Below, piece by piece: positions 52,053-63,636 of a stretch of 64,000 bases of DNA. Under the pieces are notes generated by a model that was given only the letters and a program-made list of their open reading frames with translations, ran no database searches and had not been told where the DNA came from. The stretch comes from Rhodospirillaceae bacterium SYSU D60007 (GTDB taxonomy: Bacteria > Pseudomonadota > Alphaproteobacteria > Reyranellales > Reyranellaceae): positions 1-64,000 of the forward strand of contig QOCQ01000001.1 in the NCBI GenBank assembly GCA_003574685.1, in the 5' to 3' direction. Position numbers and translations under genes: made by a program. Each line of letters begins with the position of its first letter. Positions within the stretch are counted from its first letter, which is position 1.

Positions 52053-52883
52053 ATGGGCGACGTGCTTCCGGTCAGCCGGTTCTCGCCATCCGCGGGGCTG
52101 TGGGTCGATCGCAACGGCAACGCCATCGTCATCACCGGCAGCATGGAGCTCTACGGCGACGAGGCCAGCGCGGCCAACGCCAAGACCATTCAGGATTCCA
52201 TCAACAATACCTGGACGCGGAATTTCCCCGACGGATTCACCGTCAGCACCAATATCACCGTGACGTATCGCGGCAGCGGCAGCAGCGCGGGCAGCGTGAC
52301 GCAGATCGAGGCCTGCAAGATGAGCGGCCCGTCCAACGTGCGCCCGGCACTGAACGGCCGCAAGATGACACTGAACGCCACCGAGGCCGACGTCTTCACC
52401 TGGACCGCGGCGCACGAGTTCGGCCACGTCATCGGCCTGGACGACCGCTACGAAGAAGGCATCGTCAGCAAGCTCAAGGGCACGTTCGGTTTCCAGCGCT
52501 CGACCAGCGTCACGCCCGGCTATAACGGCAATATCATGGCCGTCGACCAGGGGGTGCTTGAGAGCAAGAATCTCGCCGACATCGCGTCGGAGAACAATCC
52601 CAGCTCGTGGTGGCTCAACAACGATGATCACGTCAGGGACTGGGTCAACAGCCACGGCGCCAGCGAGATTGCCCGGCTCAGCGCCGATGTGAAGCTGAAG
52701 GCGATTCACACCCTGATGAGCGGCTGGATTTCCGGCGACGACATGAACGCCATCATCCGCATCATGGCCAACGTGCAGAACAAGGCGGAAGCCGACACCA
52801 TCCGCAAGGGCGTCGACCCGCTCGACTTCAGCAGCATCGGCCAGCGCACCCAGTTCCGCGTCGCCGAATCGAAGATGCCGTAG
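52053..52883 (+). CDS. Metzincin-like zinc metallopeptidase
   Basis: A 276-aa protein with the zinc motif HEFGHVIGLDD (H121, E122, H125, third ligand probably D131) and a likely Met-turn GNIMAVDQ about 40 residues later. No signal peptide is evident. The ATG at 52053 follows GGGGGAGAA; the frame is open to a GTG at 51999. TTGACA at 51992-51997 is a possible -35, with only weak -10 candidates. It is divergent from the LysM-like gene. A toxin or effector role is possible but inferred only from its isolation and neighbours. Confidence 0.78.
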   Translation: MGDVLPVSRFSPSAGLWVDRNGNAIVITGSMELYGDEASAANAKTIQDSINNTWTRNFPDGFTVSTNITVTYRGSGSSAGSVTQIEACKMSGPSNVRPALNGRKMTLNATEADVFTWTAAHEFGHVIGLDDRYEEGIVSKLKGTFGFQRSTSVTPGYNGNIMAVDQGVLESKNLADIASENNPSSWWLNNDDHVRDWVNSHGASEIARLSADVKLKAIHTLMSGWISGDDMNAIIRIMANVQNKAEADTIRKGVDPLDFSSIGQRTQFRVAESKMP

Positions 52884-52894
52884 GGCCGGTGCGA

Positions 52895-52976
52895 GGCTTC
52901 ATGGTTCGACAGGCTCACCATGAAGCCTGACCAAAGCGGTTCAACGCTTCATGGTGAGCTTGTCGAACCATGAAGC
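52895..52976. repeat. Palindromic repeat pair, family B, copy 3
   Basis: Units at 52895-52927 (GGCTTCATGGTTCGACAGGC) and, inverted, 52946-52976. Their order is reversed relative to copies 1 and 2. It lies between the convergent metallopeptidase and acetyltransferase genes. Confidence 0.85.
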
Positions 52977-52989
52977 GCGCAGGTGCCGG

Positions 52990-53745
52990 TCACACCAGCG
53001 CGGCGCGGTAGTGGTAGCGGTAGGCCTCGCGGAAGCCGAGTTTTGCGTAAAGCGCGATCGCCTGCTGATTGGTGGCCAGGACTGAGAGGTACGCGCGGGT
53101 GGCGCCGCGCGCGTGGCCCCAGGCCATGAGGCCCGCCACCAGGCGCTGGCCGTGGCCGGCGCGGCGTTGCCCGGGATCGCTCACGATATCGAAGAGGCCG
53201 ACATAGCCGCGCTCGACAACACCCAGCCCGAACGCCGCCGGCGCGCCGGCCGCGTCGCGCGCCAGCGCAAAGCCGGCTTCCGGCACGATGCTGTCGAGCA
53301 TGCGGTCGTGGATCGCCTGGCGTTCCGGCGCCACGCCGTTGAAGGCCATGTAGCCGCGCGACCACTCATCAGCCCGCGCGGCCGCCACCTCGACGCCCGC
53401 AGGCATGTCGCAGCCGGGATCGAGGTCGGCCGTCATGGTCAGCGACTCCTCGAAGGCCGCCCAGCCGCGCGCCTCCAGCAGCCGGCCAACCTCCGGGTCC
53501 ATCAGCGGCGACATGCGGAAGATGCAACGGATGCCTTGCCGCGCATAGAGCGCCTCCGCCGCCGCGATGCGCCGTTGCAGCCCGGCCTCCGGCGCCGGTG
53601 CGGTGCGTGCAAGCGCATTCACCGAGTTGGCGCGCTTGGTGTAGCCCTGCGCGAAGCGCAGCAGCCAGTCGTCCTGCACCAGCGTCTGCAGCGCCGGCCA
53701 GGCATTGAACGACAGGTGTTCCAGGATCGTGATAGCGCTCGACAT
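52990..53745 (-). CDS. GNAT-family N-acetyltransferase
   Basis: A 251-aa acetyltransferase. The C-terminal half carries the GNAT acetyl-CoA loop (DPGQRRAGHGQRLVAGLMAW, about 191-210) and the N-x-x-A-x-x-x-Y motif TNQQAIALYAKLGF (about 225-238). The N-terminal half is a degenerate GNAT-like domain, as in many two-domain members. Substrate unknown. Divergent from the 814-aa gene 58 bp away. Confidence 0.88.
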   Translation of the reverse strand: MSSAITILEHLSFNAWPALQTLVQDDWLLRFAQGYTKRANSVNALARTAPAPEAGLQRRIAAAEALYARQGIRCIFRMSPLMDPEVGRLLEARGWAAFEESLTMTADLDPGCDMPAGVEVAAARADEWSRGYMAFNGVAPERQAIHDRMLDSIVPEAGFALARDAAGAPAAFGLGVVERGYVGLFDIVSDPGQRRAGHGQRLVAGLMAWGHARGATRAYLSVLATNQQAIALYAKLGFREAYRYHYRAALV

Positions 53746-53803
53746 TGTCGCTAGTTCGCAGACGGTCTAGTCTGCGCCGCATACGGGAGGATGGGGACTA
53801 ACG

Positions 53804-56248
53804 GTGCTTGCCGACCAGATGCTGGCGCTCTGGCAGCGGCTTCAGGCCACGGCCTGGGCGGACGTGTTCGGGGCGCATGGCGTGCCCGGCAATATCGGTT
53901 TGTGGCATGTGCAGGACCTTGCCGTTGACCGCAGCCAGGCGGGCTTCGAGGATTTCGCGCCGGACGCGCGGCACGCCGTGCAACCGGGTGATCCCGCCCG
54001 CAGCCTGATCTATCACGCGCTCGCCTCGCCGCATGTCCATCCCCCGGGGCAGGACGGGTACCCCTCGCTGGCCGATCTCGACCTGGTCGAGAACTACATC
54101 TATAGCCTGGCCCCGCTGGCGCCAGCGGAAATCCACGATCGCGCACTGGTGCCGGCGGTGTTCGCCTACGAATACCGCAGCCGCGGCAAGACCACCCATC
54201 GCCGCCACGCCGATCTCGTCTTCTCGCGCACCGGCATTGCGCGTGTCGGGTCGCTGGCGGTGCACTGGGATGCGCGCAGCCGCAGCTTCACCAATCGCGG
54301 CGATGATCCCAGGCAGTTCGCCGTCATGCCGGCGCGCTACGGTGTCTTCCTGGCGCAGCGCGTGACAGGCGGCAACGGCGCGCTGTCGGTGATGGGACCC
54401 GCGCAACATGGCGACGGCGATCGCAGCTTCCTGCTGCCGGTGCACAAGCTGTTTGCGGGGCCCGAGTGCGTTCGCGGGTGCGATCTGGGCGTCGAATTTG
54501 CCGAGGCGCATGTCAACGAAAAGCTGCAGCGGTTGGCCCGGTCCAAACGCATTGCGCTGGCGCCGGGGCTGGATGTCGAGCGCGCGCCCTTCATCCGCCG
54601 CTCGCGGTCGACGCCGTCCGCGCCGGCCCCGGCGGACGAGCGCCTTGTCGATATGGTGGTGGAAGGCAGCAGCGTCACGGTGGGCCCGCCGCCGGCCCCG
54701 CTGGTGCGCCTGGCGAAGCAGCGCCCGGCGGCTGACGGACAGGAGATCGTCGCCACCTTCGAGGTCGAGCCGCAGACCCGCACGATCCCCGACCTGCGCC
54801 CCAACCGGCGCTATACCTCGCTGCTGGTGATCGACCGGCCGCTGAAGGCGGCTCTGGACGAGGTGATCACCTTCGTTACCGGCCGCCAGTACAAGATACG
54901 GCCGCGCAACGTGCCGGAGTTCGCCAGCATCCGGCACCGCCTGGAGAATCCTGCCGATCCCGGCGCGGTCGAGTTTCTCGGCGACGTGATTGCCGCGCGC
55001 GCGGAATTCGTCGAGACGGTGAGCAAGGGCAAGTATCCCGCGGCGCTCTACGAGGACAGCATCTGCGAAGGGGCGGTGGGGGCCACCATCGCCGGCCTGC
55101 CGCAGGACGGCATAGCACGGCCGGCATATTCGCTGGTCACGGCGCCCGATTTCTTTCCGCTGGCCGACGCCATGGATCTCGAGGAATGGGTCTGGAAGGG
55201 CGCGGGCGGCGATCCCAGCAAGCAGTTCCGCGAGGGCAGCCCGCAACCGCTATGCTTCGGGCGTTTCCCGGTCAATCCGGCGGTCGCTCATCCCTGCGAG
55301 GATGGTGCGGCCTTCGACCGTGGCGACCGCACGATGGTAGCGATTGTCGGTCGCGGCCAGTCCGAGGTCGGCGCGCCGGTGGCGCCGGGGCTGCGGGAGG
55401 GCACCAGCTTCCTGAGCGACGCCGCCTCCAACGAATTCGCACCGGGCTGGGACGTCTCCTTCGCCAATGACGGGGACGGCCATTTCTATGCCACGTACGG
55501 CCTGGGGTCGCCGTTCCCGGAGGATACGAAACTGTGTGCGGCCGCGAATGCCTACTGGCCGGCGGCATCGCCGGACGCGTCCCGTACGTTCCGGCGGACC
55601 AAAACGCCGACCGCCATACCGCTGCTCGACGAGGAGCTGGGGTATCATCCCAACCATCCCCGGGTGCAGGCCGGGGATGTGCCGCCATCGAGGGGCTGGG
55701 ACGGCGAGTACGGGCCTTATCTGGAGACGCTGGCCGACGGGCGGCGCTGCGTGAACTATGCCGACATCTTCCGCTCGGACTATGTCGCCAATGCGCTGCG
55801 GGGGCATTTCGACGCGTCGAGGTTGGTCCATATCGATAGTTGCGAGCTAATCCGGCGCATGGCGTGCCTGGGCCTGTGCATCGAGCACCTGCCTTCAGAG
55901 CAGGGCGGGGGGCTGCTGGCCAGCCTGTTCGGCAAGAAGGAGAAGACCGTCGCCAAGACGAGGCTCTGGCTGGTGAGCGCCGAGCGGCGGGATTTCGACG
56001 ACCCGGCCCAGGTGCCGGCGGCGCCGCTGCAGGGCGGCGGGCAGGGCTACCGCTTCCAGTTCGTCGAGCTCCCCGACGATCCCGACGACAAGGATGCCGA
56101 AGAGGACCCGACGGTGGCAGGCCGCCTGCGGCAGCCCTTCGCGGGCCCACTCTACACCTGCTACATCGGCCCGCCGGGCCTGTGCTGGCAGGCCGACGAT
56201 GGCCCGCTGGCGTTCAGAGCCGCCCCGCCTGGCCAGATCCTGCCCTGA
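53804..56248 (+). CDS. Large orphan protein (814 aa) of unknown function
   Basis: I do not recognise this family. The protein has no signal peptide or clear transmembrane helices. A Ser/Pro/Arg-rich linker at about 265-285 separates an N-terminal domain (with HVHPPGQDGYPSLADLDL) from the rest. Notable later blocks are FAPGWDVSFANDGDGHFYAT, GSPFPEDTKLCAAANAYWPA and SPDASRTF (about 545-595), and a C-terminal acidic DDPDDKDAEED stretch (about 760-770). Base composition matches core genes. It starts divergently from the GNAT gene and ends 3 nt from the convergent YbaK gene. Confidence 0.6.
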   Translation: MLADQMLALWQRLQATAWADVFGAHGVPGNIGLWHVQDLAVDRSQAGFEDFAPDARHAVQPGDPARSLIYHALASPHVHPPGQDGYPSLADLDLVENYIYSLAPLAPAEIHDRALVPAVFAYEYRSRGKTTHRRHADLVFSRTGIARVGSLAVHWDARSRSFTNRGDDPRQFAVMPARYGVFLAQRVTGGNGALSVMGPAQHGDGDRSFLLPVHKLFAGPECVRGCDLGVEFAEAHVNEKLQRLARSKRIALAPGLDVERAPFIRRSRSTPSAPAPADERLVDMVVEGSSVTVGPPPAPLVRLAKQRPAADGQEIVATFEVEPQTRTIPDLRPNRRYTSLLVIDRPLKAALDEVITFVTGRQYKIRPRNVPEFASIRHRLENPADPGAVEFLGDVIAARAEFVETVSKGKYPAALYEDSICEGAVGATIAGLPQDGIARPAYSLVTAPDFFPLADAMDLEEWVWKGAGGDPSKQFREGSPQPLCFGRFPVNPAVAHPCEDGAAFDRGDRTMVAIVGRGQSEVGAPVAPGLREGTSFLSDAASNEFAPGWDVSFANDGDGHFYATYGLGSPFPEDTKLCAAANAYWPAASPDASRTFRRTKTPTAIPLLDEELGYHPNHPRVQAGDVPPSRGWDGEYGPYLETLADGRRCVNYADIFRSDYVANALRGHFDASRLVHIDSCELIRRMACLGLCIEHLPSEQGGGLLASLFGKKEKTVAKTRLWLVSAERRDFDDPAQVPAAPLQGGGQGYRFQFVELPDDPDDKDAEEDPTVAGRLRQPFAGPLYTCYIGPPGLCWQADDGPLAFRAAPPGQILP

Positions 56249-56251
56249 CCT

Positions 56252-56764
56252 TCAGCCGAAGTCGCGGGTGGCGTCCAGTTCGTCGGCGGCCATCATGCTG
56301 GCGCTCGTAATGCGGCCGTGCCGTGCGCCTTGCATCAGCCGTGCGAAGGCATCGCGATGCACATGCACCAGCGTGCGGTGATCGCCGCCCTCGAAGTAAA
56401 GGTCGGGCTTGCCGCCAAGGCTGTCGTCAACAATGACCTCAAGACCGTAGACATCACCCACTGGCGGGATGGCCCCCAGCTCGCAATCGGCGAACAGATC
56501 GGCAAGCTCGCCCTCCGTCGCCAGGCCTGCCCTGCGGTTGAGCGCACGGCGCAGCGCACCCATGCGGATATGGTGCGAAGCCGGAACGGCGGCCAGCATG
56601 TAACCGTCGTCGTCCTCGAGCACGACGGTCTTTACGACACAATCGCCGGGAATGCCGGCGCACTGCGCCGCCTCGAGCATCGATGTCGCCCGCTCGTGCG
56701 TGATGACATCGTAGGCAATGCCGCGGCTCTCCAGATATTCCTTGAGGCTTACAGCGATCGCCAT
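56252..56764 (-). CDS. YbaK/ProX-type aminoacyl-tRNA deacylase
   Basis: A 170-aa trans-editing domain protein of the YbaK family, which hydrolyses mischarged tRNAs. Motifs are ERATSMLEAAQCAGIPGDCV with VVKTVVLEDDDGYMLAAVPA (substrate pocket, including K45) and GAIPPVGDVYGLEVIVDD. The cysteines C34 and C42 are unusual but not diagnostic. It precedes the small gene at 56795-57106 in orientation, but they are separate proteins. Confidence 0.85.
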   Translation of the reverse strand: MAIAVSLKEYLESRGIAYDVITHERATSMLEAAQCAGIPGDCVVKTVVLEDDDGYMLAAVPASHHIRMGALRRALNRRAGLATEGELADLFADCELGAIPPVGDVYGLEVIVDDSLGGKPDLYFEGGDHRTLVHVHRDAFARLMQGARHGRITSASMMAADELDATRDFG

Positions 56765-56794
56765 GGTTTCCTCCTTCTGTCTGCCTTGACATCT

Positions 56795-57106
56795 TCACGC
56801 ACGGTCAAGCCGCGCCGGCTCATGAAGGACCGGCGGTCGCAGCTCGTCGAAACGGAATAGCCGGAAGGCGCGCTCGCCGTTGTAGTCGAGCACGCGCAGG
56901 TCATCCGATTCGTGCAGATCGCCGGCCACGACGTCGTAGTGTCCGCCGTAGCGCCGGCGCGCCATCTCCTGCGGAATTTCGTAGGCGATAAACTTGTCGA
57001 TGCCCTTTGCCGCCAGCTTGTCCAGCAACGCCGGGCTGGTCAGCGACTCGTGCGAGGTCAGGATCACCAGCGGTCCGCTACCCGTGAACAGCATGGCCAC
57101 CTTCAT
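56795..57106 (-). CDS. Conserved 103-aa cytosolic protein of unknown function
   Basis: A small protein: MLFTGSGPLVILTSHESL at the N-terminus, IDKFIAYEIPQEMARRRYGG in the middle and VLDYNGERAFRLFRFDEL at the end. I recall similar short proteins in other alphaproteobacteria but no function. It is 30 nt upstream of the YbaK gene on the same strand and may be in the same operon. No transmembrane helix. Confidence 0.65.
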   Translation of the reverse strand: MKVAMLFTGSGPLVILTSHESLTSPALLDKLAAKGIDKFIAYEIPQEMARRRYGGHYDVVAGDLHESDDLRVLDYNGERAFRLFRFDELRPPVLHEPARLDRA

Positions 57107-57235
57107 CGGCGCCTCCCGTGCTGAACTGGGTCGGTAGACGGAATGTTAGGAGCGTTGGCGGCAGATTCAACGGCAATCGATACGGCCGGCCCCGACGAGG
57201 GCGGGACCGCGCGAGGTTGCCAGGCTCGCCTTTAT

Positions 57236-57261
57236 GATATACATATGGCGACATGTATATC
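57236..57261. promoter_or_regulatory. Inverted-repeat operator GATATACAT/ATGTATATC
   Basis: Perfect 9-bp arms at 57236-57244 and 57253-57261 are separated by 8 bp, 19 nt upstream of the AbrB-type antitoxin start. Swapped-hairpin antitoxins bind such AT-rich palindromes to repress their own operon. The arm core resembles the GTATAT/ATATAC repeat at 47897-47914. Confidence 0.7.
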
Positions 57262-57279
57262 CAGCTTGTGGAGGCATCG

Positions 57280-57510
57280 ATGCAGGTGGCAAAATGGGGG
57301 AACAGCCTTGCGATCCGCCTTCCCGCCGCGATCGTCGAACTGCTTGGTCTCAAGGAAGGCGACGAGATCGAAATTCATGTCGCCGGCGCCCGTGCGTTTG
57401 GCGTCGCACGCAAGCCCGACCGTGCGGAACTCCTGAAGCGTATTCGCACCTTCCGCGGGCGGTTGCCTGCGGATTTCAGGTTCGACCGGGAAGAGGCGAA
57501 TGCCCGGTAG
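57280..57510 (+). CDS. AbrB/MazE-type antitoxin
   Basis: A 76-aa swapped-hairpin DNA-binding protein: QVAKWGNSLAIRLPAAIVEL, then LGLKEGDEIEIHVAG, with a toxin-binding tail FRGRLPADFRFDREEANAR. The ATG at 57280 follows TGGAGG; an in-frame start at 57253 would lie inside the operator. It overlaps the PIN toxin gene by 11 nt, so both are translated together. Autoregulated by the palindrome upstream. Confidence 0.88.
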   Translation: MQVAKWGNSLAIRLPAAIVELLGLKEGDEIEIHVAGARAFGVARKPDRAELLKRIRTFRGRLPADFRFDREEANAR

Positions 57511-57916
57511 CTTCCTTGACACCAATGTTGTGCTCTACCTTGTATCCGCCGACGATGTCAGGGCGAACCGTGCAGAAGAGTTGGTCAGCGCTGGCGGCAT
57601 GATCAGCGTCCAGGTGCTGAACGAGATCGCAAACGTGGCACGCCGGAAACTGGGATTGTCGTGGCCCGAGACACGCTCGTTTCTGTCGATGGTTCGCGAC
57701 CTGCTATCGGTTCAGCCGCTGACCATTGCGATTCATGAAACCGGGATGAATCTCGCCGAACAATATCGCCTCTCGATCTTTGACGGCATGATTGCAGCGT
57801 CGGCCCTGCACGCCGAGTGCGATACGCTCTGGTCGGAAGACATGCAGAACGGACTGGTGATCAGCGGTCAGCTTCGCATCGTCAATCCATTCACGGCTTC
57901 ACCATCGCGGCGATGA
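57500..57916 (+). CDS. PIN-domain toxin (VapC-like)
   Basis: A 138-aa PIN ribonuclease. Acidic residues are D7 (GSFLDTNVVLYL), E42 (QVLNEIANVA), D95 (LSIFDGMIAASA) and the terminal-type LWSEDMQNG (E113/D114). Complete active site. It overlaps its antitoxin by 11 nt and, tail to tail, the exported protein gene by 26 nt. RNA target unknown. Confidence 0.9.
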   Translation: MPGSFLDTNVVLYLVSADDVRANRAEELVSAGGMISVQVLNEIANVARRKLGLSWPETRSFLSMVRDLLSVQPLTIAIHETGMNLAEQYRLSIFDGMIAASALHAECDTLWSEDMQNGLVISGQLRIVNPFTASPSRR

Positions 57917-58481
57917 GCGCGTCGACAAAGCGGTCCACGCTGGCAGTGTCGATCGCATCGCGGCCCCAGTCGAGGCGGACCTTCACGAAGTGGGCGCGAT
58001 AGCCCGTCACCATCACGCGGCCGAATACCGGCTGACCGCTGGCCGCCACGACGGCTCTGAACGCGGCACAGCGCAGCGCCAGCGTCCTGTAGCGGCAGAT
58101 TTCCGGTCCGTCGAGGCGCTGCAAGTCGCGATAGCGGCCGGACCGGGCGACGTTCTCGATGTCGCCCCAGGCCTGCTGGAACTGCGCTGCCACGACCGGA
58201 TGGTCGGTGCCGTCCGGAATGCGCTGGTTCAGGTTGTAGACATAAATGGTGGCGACCAACCGGCGCGGAATCGCGTAGTGGTAGCTGAAGCCCAGCTCCG
58301 GCCGGCCCGCGGACTGGCCGTAGTCGTTCCAGCGGGCCAGGCGGGCATCGCCGATTTCGGCCGGAAAGGCGAGGCCGGTTGCAAAATGCACCTGCGGCCC
58401 CGGCGACTCCTGCGCCCGCGCCCACGGCATGCCCAGCGCCAGGACCACGCCCAGTATGGCCAGCAGCAGCCGCAAACGCAC
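57891..58481 (-). CDS. Exported protein of unknown function
   Basis: A 196-aa protein starting at GTG 58479-58481, with a signal peptide (RLRLLLAILGVVLALGMPWA, cleavage after ARA near residue 22). The mature domain contains FSYHYAIPRRLVATIYVYNL and a cysteine pair (ICRYRTLALRCAAF) that may form a disulfide. It ends in a helix RFVDALIAAM. An upstream in-frame ATG to 58550 is possible but would start inside a repeat remnant. Convergent with the PIN toxin gene and upstream of gyrB in position, though transcribed in the same direction as gyrB. Confidence 0.65.
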   Translation of the reverse strand: MRLRLLLAILGVVLALGMPWARAQESPGPQVHFATGLAFPAEIGDARLARWNDYGQSAGRPELGFSYHYAIPRRLVATIYVYNLNQRIPDGTDHPVVAAQFQQAWGDIENVARSGRYRDLQRLDGPEICRYRTLALRCAAFRAVVAASGQPVFGRVMVTGYRAHFVKVRLDWGRDAIDTASVDRFVDALIAAMVKP

Positions 58482-58514
58482 ATGTCGCCCCCCTCGCCCG
58501 GCCGGCATGATAAG

Positions 58515-58545
58515 CCTTCCCCCCTCCAGGCCCCTCCGGGGGAAG
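58515..58545. repeat. Partial family A repeat
   Basis: CCTTCCCCCCTCCAGGCCCC followed by TCCGGGGGAAG keeps the outer arms of the family A end hairpin with a longer, altered loop. It lies between the gyrB stop and the exported protein gene. Confidence 0.55.
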
Positions 58546-58563
58546 AACAAGGACGCAAATACA

Positions 58564-62293
<3,730 letters not shown>

Positions 62294-62297
<4 letters not shown>

Positions 62298-63409
62298 ACG
62301 CGCATCGGCATGAGGACGTAGAGCGCGCTCTCGTCGGCGGCATCGCGCACGACGGTCGGCGAGCCCGCGTCGGCCATCATGAAGCGGGCGTCGGCGCCCG
62401 TGATCTGCTGGGTAATGTCGAGCAGGTAGCGCGAGTTGAACCCGATCTCGATCGGTGCGCCGTCGTAGCCAACCTCGATCTCCTCGGTGGCGCTGCCGGC
62501 GTCGGGGCTGGTGGCCGACAGCGTGAGGGTGTTCTTGCCCAGCGTCAGCTTGATGGCACGCGACTTTTCCGTCGAGATGGTGGCGACGCGGTCGACCGCG
62601 GCGGAGAACTCCGCACAGCGCACCTCCATCATTTTGTCGTTGCCGGCGGGAATAACCCGCTCGTAGTCGGGGAACGTGCCGTCAATCAGCTTGGAGGTCA
62701 GCGTGACCCCGCCCAGGGCAAAGCGGATCCTCGTTTCCGACAGCTCGACGTCGACGGCACTATCGGCCTCCTCGATCAGCTTGCGCAGCTCGCCCACGGC
62801 CTTGCGGGGCACGATCACGCCCGGCATCTCGGCGGCACCCGGCGGCAGCGGCAGCTCGACGCGTGCCAGCCGGTGGCCGTCCGTGGCCACGCCGCGCAGT
62901 ACCTCGACCTCGTTCGAGCGCGCGGCATGCAGATAGATGCCGTTCAGGTAATATCGCGTCTCCTCCGTCGAGATCGCAAAGCGCGTGCGGTCGATGATCG
63001 CCTTCAAATCGGCCGCACCGATCTGAAAGCGGTGCGGCAGGTCGCCCTCGCTCATCTGCGGGAAATCGGACACCGGCAGGCATTGCAGCGTGAAGCGGGA
63101 GCGGCCGGCGCGCAGCGTCAGCACGCTGTCGGTACCGGCCTCGAGCTGCACCTGCGTGCCGTCCGGCAGCTTGCGCACGATCTCGTAGAGCGTGTGCGCC
63201 GGCGCGGTGGTGGCGCCGGTTTTCGCGGCGGTGGCATCGACCTGCTCGACGATGGCCAGATCCATGTCGGTGGCGGCGAGGCCCAGACTGCCCTTCTGCG
63301 CCGTCAGCATGACATTGGCGAGGATGGGAATGGTATTGCGGCGCTCGACGACAGACTGCACGTGCGTCAAGGCCTTCAGCAGGGCGGCCCGTTCAATGGT
63401 CAGCTTCAT
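62294..63409 (-). CDS. dnaN: DNA polymerase III sliding clamp (beta subunit)
   Basis: The beta clamp tethers DNA polymerase III. The 371-aa product has the standard three-domain pattern: MKLTIERAALLKALTHVQSV and RRNTIPILANVML at the start, LPVSDFPQMSEGD mid-chain and LYVLMPMRV at the end. The ATG at 63407-63409 was chosen. It overlaps recF by 4 nt. The 227-bp gap to dnaA (63410-63636) has GC-rich symmetry near 63440-63470 but no DnaA-box cluster and no gene. Confidence 0.98.
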
Positions 63410-63636
63410 GGCCGGATCGAATTGCCCATAAAAAAGCCGGGTTGCGACGGCCGGGAGGGGCCCCGGCGCGTTTCGCAGCGGCCCCACGGCCAGCCGACGC
63501 CGCAGGCCGGCGCGGGCACCCGGCTCATGCGAGCAGCGGCGCGAAACGGTCGCCGACTATACCCACGACGGACGCGGATGGATAGCGCATTCCGTGTGGG
63601 TTTTCCGGCTCTTAGCTGGGAAGACGCCGGAAGGGG

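Noticed and set aside
63410-63636. Replication origin in the dnaA-dnaN gap
   Set aside because: No TTATCCACA-like DnaA boxes or AT-rich unwinding region were found. The origin is more likely outside the window.
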